A DNA stretch of 6,023 nt from positions 1 to 6,023 of the forward strand of contig CAVOBC010000301.1 of NCBI GenBank assembly GCA_963693635.1, in the 5' to 3' direction. The first letter of the stretch is position 1. Every line of letters starts with the position of its first letter. The position numbers were made by a program, and so were the translations under genes. This document shows positions 1-4,814 of the stretch, in pieces. Below the pieces are notes generated by a model. That model did not search any database, had not been told where the DNA came from, and was given only the letters and a program-made list of their open reading frames with translations. Source of the stretch: CAVOBC01 sp963693635. Lineage in GTDB: Bacteria; Pseudomonadota; Gammaproteobacteria; Pseudomonadales; Azotimanducaceae.

Positions 1-293
1 GCTCGACGGCGACGCGACTTGAATTCCTGCGTCATCCGCGTGAACGCAGTCCGTTAACTGTCACCGAGACCGAGAGTCTGGCCGCCAGGGTGCCCTCTGT
101 GACATCGCCGATGCTGGTCATTGTTGGCGCCCTGGATGCACTGCAGACTGCCGCGCAACGCTTGCACACGTTGGTGCCGCAATCGGAGTGTGTCGTTGTG
201 CCGGGGTCACCGCACAACGTCTACTACGAGACCGCGGCGGAGTGGAACGAGGCGGTCGACGGATTTCTGAGTCGACGTGCTGACGTCGGATAG
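1..293 (+). CDS. Alpha/beta hydrolase, C-terminal part (5' end outside window)
   Basis: This is the last 96 codons of a gene whose frame is open from base 3 to the TAG at 291-293; the true start lies upstream of the window. The protein shows the typical end of an MhpC-like alpha/beta-hydrolase: a core strand PMLVIVGALD, whose Asp (codon 135-137) fits the catalytic acid, then a helix, the strand ECVVVPG and the motif GSPHNVYYE, whose His (codon 213-215) fits the catalytic histidine. A C-terminal helix ends in DGFLSRR. The nucleophile Ser and oxyanion residues would be upstream and cannot be checked. The family hydrolyses esters, C-C bonds or epoxides, often in aromatic or terpenoid breakdown, which suits the oxygenase-rich neighbourhood; the substrate is unknown. 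The gene converges on the rhodanese gene with only 30 nt between the stops. Confidence 0.85.
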   Translation, partial: STATRLEFLRHPRERSPLTVTETESLAARVPSVTSPMLVIVGALDALQTAAQRLHTLVPQSECVVVPGSPHNVYYETAAEWNEAVDGFLSRRADVG

Positions 294-323
294 TTGCCGG
301 GAACTGGTGTCAGTCGAGCCTGG

Positions 324-752
324 CTATTGCGGCTTGTCTCGTCTCACCCAGCGACTGGTGCTGCCGAAGTCCTCGATCGCCTCGTCAGATTTTTGCCAAC
401 CGCCGAATCCGGCCTCAAGATGGGCGACGTCGGTGAAGCCCATTTCCTTGAGTACGATTGCGGCGTAGACGCTGCGACCGCCGCCGGCACAAAACAGAAC
501 CGTGCGCCTGTCTTCCTGAAAATAGTCGCGGAAGTAGGGACTTGTCGGGCTCGCCCAGAATTCCATCATGCCGCGCGCGCAGTGGATTGCCCCAGGAATT
601 GTGCCCAGTTCGACCAGTTCTTGAATCTCCCTGATGTCGAGTAGCAGCAGGTCCGGATTGGCTGCCATTTCCTGCTTCAGATCATCAACCGACAGATTGT
701 CGAGATCTTCCTTGAGTGCGGTGGTTTCCTTGAACACGTCTTTGATCGGCAC
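324..752 (-). CDS. Single-domain rhodanese-like sulfurtransferase
   Basis: A 142-residue cytoplasmic protein with no signal peptide or membrane segment, made of one rhodanese domain. Seen in order: strand LLLLDIRE (about 35-42), GTIPGAIHCARG (50-61), and the active-site loop CAGGGRS with Cys88 as the expected persulfide carrier. VAHLEAGFGGWQ (109-120) is the usual end of the domain. The loop (Cys, four residues, Arg, Ser) has the short sulfurtransferase form rather than the longer Cdc25-like phosphatase form. Such proteins move sulfane sulfur from thiosulfate or persulfides to an acceptor such as cyanide or a thiol; the partner here is unknown. The start is GTG at 752-750, chosen because AAGGAG lies 8 nt upstream and the translation begins just before the conserved region. 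It is divergent from the DUF1330 gene and convergent with the hydrolase. No lesions are seen. Confidence 0.92.
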   Translation of the reverse strand: MPIKDVFKETTALKEDLDNLSVDDLKQEMAANPDLLLLDIREIQELVELGTIPGAIHCARGMMEFWASPTSPYFRDYFQEDRRTVLFCAGGGRSVYAAIVLKEMGFTDVAHLEAGFGGWQKSDEAIEDFGSTSRWVRRDKPQ

Positions 753-760
753 GCTGGCAA

Positions 761-766
761 CTCCTT
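761..766 (-). promoter_or_regulatory. Ribosome binding site of the rhodanese gene
   Basis: AAGGAG on the minus strand, 8 nt before the GTG start at 752. This strong Shine-Dalgarno site is what makes the GTG start credible. Confidence 0.75.
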
Positions 767-844
767 AGGGGCGAGGGGACGCACGATATCACGTACTTTT
801 CAGTAACCTGATAGAGTGGCTGCACCCTGCGAATCACCACCACC

Positions 845-850
845 GAAAGG
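845..850 (+). promoter_or_regulatory. Ribosome binding site of the DUF1330 gene
   Basis: GAAAGG, 7 nt before the ATG at 858. It favours this start over the in-frame GTG at 816, which would add 14 residues without family character. The 105-nt gap 753-857 between the two divergent genes must hold both promoters, but I see no clear -10/-35 pair in it. Confidence 0.65.
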
Positions 851-857
851 ACACGCT

Positions 858-1157
858 ATGGCCGCTTTTTTCATCGCTCAATACACCGTTAACAATCCCG
901 CGCTGTATGCCGAATACCAGGCGGGCGCAGGCCCGAGCGTGCAAGCGCATGGCGGCGAACTCGTGTCCTTCGACATCGCGGCTGAGACGATTGAAGGCGA
1001 ACCCCCGGGGGCACAGACCGTCATCATCAAGTTTGAGGATACGGAAAAGGCGAAAGGTTGGTACAACTCACCGGAATACCAGGCGGTCGTCGGCAAGCGT
1101 ATGGAAGCGACCGCCGGCTACGCGGTGATCTCCCAGTCGATGAACTTCGGCGGATAA
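858..1157 (+). CDS. DUF1330 domain protein
   Basis: A 99-residue protein matching the DUF1330 family (small ferredoxin-like alpha+beta, dimeric alpha-beta barrel type) across its whole length. Recognisable parts are the first strand FFIAQYTVNNP, the helix YAEYQAGAGPSVQAHGGEL, the strand AQTVIIKFEDTEKAKGWYNSPEY, and the final GYAVISQ. The segment around GWYNSPEYQ is the most characteristic piece of the family. It has no signal peptide and is probably cytoplasmic. No enzymatic role is firmly established for the family; members often sit in catabolic or stress-related neighbourhoods. The ATG at 858 is preferred because of its Shine-Dalgarno site and because the family starts at this point. It is transcribed away from the rhodanese gene, and a small hairpin follows the TAA by a few bases. 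No lesions are seen. Confidence 0.9.
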   Translation: MAAFFIAQYTVNNPALYAEYQAGAGPSVQAHGGELVSFDIAAETIEGEPPGAQTVIIKFEDTEKAKGWYNSPEYQAVVGKRMEATAGYAVISQSMNFGG

Positions 1158-1164
1158 CGCAATA

Positions 1165-1181
1165 ACCGACAGCGTGTCGGT
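1165..1181. terminator. Possible terminator hairpin between convergent genes
   Basis: ACCGACA-GCG-TGTCGGT is a perfect 7-bp stem with a 3-nt loop, located 8 nt after the DUF1330 stop and just before the 3' end of the minus-strand oxygenase remnant. The position suits a terminator serving both directions, but no T-tract follows on either strand, so factor-independent termination is doubtful. Confidence 0.4.
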
Positions 1182-1192
1182 CGCTCGGTGCA

Positions 1193-1956
1193 TCAAGCTG
1201 ACGTGATGAGGTCATCGATACCGATGTAGCTGTCGATCACCTCGTGGAAGCGCCGGACCCGGGCTTCCTGGCCGGACAGGTACACGCCTTTGAATCCCCG
1301 GGGCCGAAAGCCAAGCTGTTGGCCGGTTGTCACTGACAAGTCCTGGTCCATGCCGTATCCGACACTCTTGTCACCGTACTCGACGACCTCGTGTGCCATC
1401 AAGTCGCCACGTTGGCGCGGCCCGGCCGGGGTCGAAATGGGCGACTCGTCCCTGTCTTCGTCAAATGCGTAGAACCAGTTATCAAAGACGCATCGTTCCG
1501 GGTCCCGGGCGTGTGGGGTTGAACGCAGAAAGTGAAAACCTTCTGCCATCACAGACATGGCGAAGTTTGGAAAGATGGTGTAGTGATAGTAGTCGGTCAG
1601 TTGCTCGTCGCGTAGGCGGTCGAAGTGGCCGTAACCTCGCGCGGGGCCCTGGCGCCGTTTGGCTTGCTGCAGCGCAAGGTCTGATTTCGCGCTCCTTGCC
1701 GCGGAACGTATCAGGATCGACGCCCCAAGATGACATCAGATTCATCAGCGACCGGGTCATCTTGTCCCCTGCGAGCGACCGCGCTGGATAGCGCGCATGC
1801 CGATTGCCGGCCAAGCAGCAGCCAGACCCGTGTTCACATAGACTCGAACTCGCGCTCAAAGAATGCCCGGGACGTATATCGGTTGCCGGGTATCGGATGG
1901 TTGCTGATGTTTGGCGTTTGCCAGCGAGGGGCGGGATTAGATCGCCAGTCATTCAT
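1193..1956 (-). pseudogene. Decayed Rieske oxygenase alpha subunit (RHO-1): stop, internal deletion, frameshift
   Basis: Three pieces in three frames add up to the two ends of one RHO alpha subunit. Piece 1 starts at ATG 1956-1954 (AGGA about 8 nt upstream) and has the family N-terminus (IPGNRYTSRAFFEREFESM). TGA at 1836-1834 follows where the family has Trp, and the frame then continues TRVWLLLGR. Piece 2 begins near 1799 and reads HARYPARSLAGDKMTRSLMN then SSWGVDPDTF, which belongs to the catalytic domain. The Rieske CxH/CxxH pairs and the HxxxxH iron site that should lie between are absent, so roughly 250 codons are deleted. Piece 3 is reached by one extra base at 1678-1679; removing it joins KEREIR to LALQQAKRRQ. 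It runs through DYYHYTIFPNFAMS and MDQDLS, whose second Asp (1342-1340) fits the third iron ligand, to RRFHEVIDSYI and the TGA at 1195-1193. It cannot encode a working oxygenase. It lies 78 nt downstream of the SnoaL remnant on the same strand. Confidence 0.88.
1797..1809 (-). other. Internal deletion junction in RHO-1
   Basis: The N-terminal frame is recognisable up to about 1807 (WLLLGR), and the catalytic-domain frame starts at about 1799 (HARYPARSL). Everything a Rieske oxygenase should have between these two points is missing and the reading frame changes. I place the scar by protein similarity, so its exact base is uncertain by several nucleotides. Confidence 0.65.
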
Positions 1957-2034
1957 CGGTGGATCCTCGGCTTTACCAGGTTTTCTTGCTGACCGATGCC
2001 CAAGAATTGTCAGGATAACGTTGGGACAAGAACG

Positions 2035-2364
2035 TCAGGGCAGTGGCGGAAGCGGGTTGACGACGCCGGACATGTCGCCTTTGGCCTCGTCGTTGTAAAG
2101 GATGTGGTACTCACGTTTGCGAAAAAGCCAACCAGCGTCATCCTTTACATATTCATCGGCGTAAGTGCCAATGTTGAAGTTGCCACCATCGCAGCCGGCC
2201 GGTCTGATGTGTTCGCACAGATACCAGCGGACTGATGCTGTGTTGCCATCAATATTGATCGTGCCTTGATAGACCAGTTGTACCGAAAAATCGAGACTAC
2301 CCATCGCCCTTGTCCACAGCCCGACGTTGTTGGCTTTGCCGCTGACGGGTCCAGGCCCGGGCAA
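2035..2364 (-). pseudogene. SnoaL-like (NTF2-fold) protein, N-terminus deleted
   Basis: The frame encodes about the last two thirds of a SnoaL-like small-molecule isomerase/hydratase-fold protein. Family-like segments are NVGLWTRAMGSLDFSVQLVY, then GTINIDGNTASVRWYLCEHI, GTYADEYVKDDAGWLFRKRE and YHILYND. These correspond to the helix and curved beta-sheet of the fold, ending in TGA at 2037-2035. The expected first helices, about 50 residues including the usual D-rich start of the domain, are absent. Upstream of about 2345 the frame turns into low-information MPGPGP and then runs antisense into the neighbouring RHO fragment. The only nearby start in this frame is TTG at 2364, without a Shine-Dalgarno site. 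SnoaL-like proteins are common companions of Rieske oxygenases and SDRs in catabolic clusters and may act on their products. It is probably non-functional; the alternative is a mis-assembled junction. It lies upstream of RHO-1 on the same strand. Confidence 0.8.
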
Positions 2365-2372
2365 ACCACCAC
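2340..2372. other. Head-to-head junction of two 5'-truncated genes
   Basis: SnoaL similarity on the minus strand stops at about 2345. RHO similarity on the plus strand begins at the His codon 2370-2372. The few bases between hold no start codon with a Shine-Dalgarno site for either gene and are too short to contain promoters. The arrangement is what one deletion across a divergent promoter region would leave. Confidence 0.65.
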
Positions 2373-3251
2373 GTGCTGATGACCCATCCCCAGATTCTGA
2401 CGGGTGGTATCAACGACATGTGTACGAAGTACGACACGATCGGTAACTACTCGAGGGCGATTCGGACCGGCGCGCTTGAAGGCGAGGAAATGCGGGGCTT
2501 CGAGGCCGAGCCCGCCGAAAACGGTGCGACCTTCCTGCGGCATCCGCTGAACGGTTGGACGTACGAACGGCTTGAGGCGGGCAGGGTCCTCGTCACGACC
2601 ACGAAGGGCGTCTCCGGGACCCTCACCGCGAATGCTGATTGGGTCGACGGAGAACTCAAAGACGCGAACCCGCATCTTTGCCTCTGGGTTGGCGGTCTGC
2701 AGCTTGATGCCGGGCGAGCGCCGGGGCGTCCACGTGACCCTGCTGTTGCCGACGCGATCAGAGACAAGCTGGGACCCGACGCGTCACCGAGCGCCTTGTC
2801 CGCAGAGATGCAGCGGCAGGCCCTTGCTGGCGTCGTGCCACCAATCGCAGAGCCGATTCCAGACATTGAACTGTCCGCATCGATCTTCATGACCGTGTTC
2901 CCCAACTGGCATCCGTGGGGATCTTTCAACCTGATCAACTATCGTTTCAGGCCGAATGGGGACAACCATGACGAGTGCATCATGGAGTGCATGTATCTTG
3001 CGTCCATTCCGGAGGTTGGCGAGTACCAGCCGGCATCAGAGATCCACTGGCTGGGTGTCGACGAGGATTGGACCCATGCACCGGAACTCGGCATGCTCGG
3101 CAAGATCTTTAATCAGGATCTCAGGAATCTGCCCAACGTCTACGAAGGCCTGAAGGCGACCGCGCGGGAACACGTTAGGCTGGGCGACTACAACGAACTC
3201 AAGATCCGGCACTTCCATGAGCTTTATGGCCGCATTGTCGGCGACCCGTGA
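2370..3251 (+). pseudogene. Rieske oxygenase alpha subunit (RHO-2) lacking its Rieske domain
   Basis: An uninterrupted frame of about 293 codons encodes only the mononuclear-iron catalytic half of an RHO alpha subunit. It begins at HVLMTHPQIL, where the two His (2370-2372 and 2385-2387) form the HxxxxH iron-binding pair. CTKYDTIGNYSRAI follows. Further on come SIFMTVFPNWHPWGSFNLIN, YRFRPNGD, and FNQDLRNLPNVYEGLKA, whose Asp (3117-3119) fits the third iron ligand, then KIRHFHELYGRIV and TGA. The N-terminal 200 or so residues with the 2Fe-2S Rieske domain are missing, and an in-frame stop lies at 2343-2345. GTG 2373 and ATG 2379 are formal starts but neither has a Shine-Dalgarno site. Without the Rieske centre electrons cannot reach the iron by the known route, so it is probably dead. 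The long clean frame means the loss is recent, or that the fragment or assembly deserves a check. The PPOX gene follows after 51 nt. Confidence 0.87.
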
Positions 3252-3292
3252 CCGGCTTGAGTGAGGGTTGATACAGCGGCGGTTGATAAATC

Positions 3293-3297
3293 AGGAG
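3293..3297 (+). promoter_or_regulatory. Ribosome binding site of the PPOX-like gene
   Basis: AGGAG, 5 nt before the ATG at 3303. It decides this start over the in-frame GTG at 3261, which has no such site and would add 14 non-conserved residues. Confidence 0.75.
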
Positions 3298-3302
3298 TAA
3301 CG

Positions 3303-3881
3303 ATGTCCGATACCTCTCACGATCATGAAATGGTCTCCATCTACGCCTTCTCGGACGACCAGATTGACACCCTCATGCGCGAGGCCAGTGAATGTGTCCT
3401 GATGTGGGGCACCCAGGACGGCTGGCCAGTTGGCGTCATCCACGCGTTCGTGTGGCACGAGGGCAAAGTCTGGCTGACGTTTGCAGCGCATCGCCATCGC
3501 GCTGCGGCGATTCGGCGCGACAATCGGGTGTCAGTTTGTGTGACCGGCACGTCTGGATCTTCTGTGGCGGGTTCAGCAACTTGCAAGGGCCTTGGCACGT
3601 TCCACGACGACGATGAAACCAAAGCTTGGTTTTACCGTGCGTTAGCACACAAAGTGCGCCCGGACAGTCAGGCTGGCGAGGACGCGTTTCATCAACTGCT
3701 CGACTCCCCACTGCGGGTCATTCTCTCTATCGACCCGGTCAAGTGGATCACCTATGACGGCACCAAAGCTGGCCGCGACATGGCGGGTCGCCTGCCAGAC
3801 GATGAAAAGACGCCGCGTCTTGAAGCGGACGCCGTGCGCATGAATCGCGAACGGGAAAAGCGTGGCTTGCCGCCGCGCTAA
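3303..3881 (+). CDS. Pyridoxamine 5'-phosphate oxidase-like flavin split-barrel protein
   Basis: A 192-residue protein of the PPOX-like FMN (or F420) split-barrel superfamily. Visible parts: an N-terminal helix DQIDTLMREASECVLMWGTQ, a strand pair WPVGVIHAFVWHEGKVWLTF, then AAHRHRAAAIRRDNRVSVCV, the usual 'substrate/phosphate' segment in which conserved Arg residues contact the flavin phosphate. Next come TCKGLGTFHDDDETKAWFY and a closing strand SPLRVILSIDPVKWITYDGT. The tail from about 165 is charged and probably flexible. It lacks a signal peptide and is likely cytoplasmic. Family members oxidise or reduce small substrates with a bound flavin or F420, or only bind them, so the reaction cannot be named; redox support of the oxygenase/SDR pathway is an inference. 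It starts 51 nt after RHO-2, suggesting they were once co-transcribed, and looks intact. With the RHO-2 promoter probably lost, its expression may depend on a new one. Confidence 0.85.
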   Translation: MSDTSHDHEMVSIYAFSDDQIDTLMREASECVLMWGTQDGWPVGVIHAFVWHEGKVWLTFAAHRHRAAAIRRDNRVSVCVTGTSGSSVAGSATCKGLGTFHDDDETKAWFYRALAHKVRPDSQAGEDAFHQLLDSPLRVILSIDPVKWITYDGTKAGRDMAGRLPDDEKTPRLEADAVRMNREREKRGLPPR

Positions 3882-3913
3882 TCTGCCTGACCAATCAAAC
3901 TGCGATCTTGTAT

Positions 3914-4003
3914 CGCCACCTTTTTTCGCCACCTTTTACTGCCAGCACTTACTGTCACCTTTAACCGTCACCCTTTACCCCACCTGTGACCGTCACCCGA
4001 TAA
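3914..4003 (+). repeat. Tandem array of a degenerate 13-nt unit, about seven copies
   Basis: Most of the 134-nt gap between the PPOX and SDR genes is a direct tandem repeat with consensus YGYCACCTTTTAC. Copies start at 3914, 3927, 3940, 3953, 3966, 3979 (12 nt, one base short) and 3991. The first five and the last keep exact 13-nt spacing. CACC is kept in five copies, with CAGC at 3940 and ACC at 3979. The stretch 3901-3913 may be an eighth, weaker copy (about 9 of 13 matches). The last copy runs into the SDR ribosome binding site. On the minus strand each unit contains an AAAGGTG-like purine run, but no gene there uses it. It could be a set of regulator sites or a neutral slippage repeat; sequence alone does not decide. 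Confidence 0.8.
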
Positions 4004-4006
4004 GGA
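4002..4006 (+). promoter_or_regulatory. Ribosome binding site of the SDR gene
   Basis: AAGGA, 9 nt before the ATG at 4016, overlapping the end of the last 13-nt repeat copy. Confidence 0.7.
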
Positions 4007-4015
4007 AAACTCAGC

Positions 4016-4769
4016 ATGGATCTTCAACCCAAGGGCAAGAATGCCATCGTAACGGGAGCAACGCGCGGCATCGGCCGGGCAATCGCCGAGTCGTTTGCGA
4101 ATGAAGGGTGCAACGTTGCTATCTGCGCCCGCAACAGCGATGCGGTTGATGAGGCCGTAGCCGCACTGACGGCAAAGGGCGTTGCCGCTTTTGGTCAGGT
4201 GGTCGACGTCGGCGACGCACTGGCTGCGTTCTTCGACGCGTCAGCCGCGGCGCTCGGGGGTATCGATACGATCGTCTCCAACGTTAGCGGGGGGCTACGG
4301 CCAGGGTGAAGAGGGTTGGCGCGCGAGCTTTGAGCACGACATGATAGGCGCCGTTCGCCTGGTCACGGCCGGCTTGCCGCATCTCAGCGAATCGAACAGT
4401 GCGAGCGTGATCATGATCGCAACGACCGCGGCGCTTGAGAAGTTCATTAGTGCGGGCGCTTACAACGCTATGAGGGGCGCACTGCTGCAGTATGCCGGCG
4501 CGTTGTCGCAGGACCTGGCGGGCAAGGGCATCCACGTGAATTCTGTGAGCCCGGGTCCGATCTTCATCGAAGGCGGCGCCTGGGACAATATCAAAAAGAA
4601 TATGACCCCGTTCTTTGAAGCAACGGTTGCTGACATACCGATGGGCCGCATGGGGACCGCTGAAGAAGTGGCGGACCAGGTGGTTTTCCTCGCGTCGCCG
4701 CGCGCCGCATTCACGACCGGGACCAATGTAGTGATCGATGGCGGAATAACGGAACGGATCCAGTTCTAG
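4016..4769 (+). pseudogene. Short-chain dehydrogenase/reductase (SDR) with one-base frameshift
   Basis: The gene reads in two frames that together make a 250-residue classical SDR, the normal length once one base is removed. The first part (to TGA 4307-4309) has the NAD(P)-binding TGATRGIG (residues 13-20) and SNVSGG, the NNAG-like strand. The second part has GYGQGEEGW, VIMIATTAALE, GAYNAMRGALLQYA, HVNSVSPGPIFIEGGAWDN, IPMGRMGTAEEVADQVVFLA and FTTGTNVVIDGG, ending at TAG 4767-4769. The switch is at a run of six G (4289-4294); five would restore the frame. The expected YxxxK is Tyr 4461-4463 and Arg 4473-4475 (AGG), so the catalytic Lys is replaced, and Thr stands where the catalytic Ser usually is. 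SDRs oxidise alcohols or reduce ketones with NAD(P)H, plausibly the cis-diol or alcohol made by the adjacent oxygenase. RHO-3 starts 45 nt downstream. It is either a young pseudogene or a homopolymer sequencing error. Confidence 0.88.
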
Positions 4770-4814
4770 CGCAAAGCGCCCAATTCGAATAGCACTTGTG
4801 GTGCAGGTGGTGTC

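Noticed and set aside
294..644. 116-codon plus-strand ORF
   Set aside because: It lies antisense to the intact rhodanese gene, has no Shine-Dalgarno site and no recognisable domain.
1834..1836. TGA read as Trp (alternative genetic code)
   Set aside because: All other Trp codons in the window's genes are TGG, no intact gene has an in-frame TGA, and the RHO-1, RHO-2 and SnoaL frames end in TGA exactly where the family C-termini end.
2145..2675. 176-codon minus-strand ORF
   Set aside because: It overlaps the SnoaL remnant in another frame and runs antisense to RHO-2; composition-driven open frame.
3914..4003. CRISPR array
   Set aside because: Units are 13 nt, directly adjacent and without unique spacers of regular length; no cas gene is nearby.
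4767..4778. GCGC-AAA-GCGC hairpin after the SDR stop as terminator
   Set aside because: Only four base pairs and no T-tract, and the next gene starts 45 nt downstream in the same direction.
4792..4804. GCAC-ttgtg-GTGC inverted repeat as an operator before RHO-3
   Set aside because: Arms of four bases are expected by chance and it sits too close to the start to judge.
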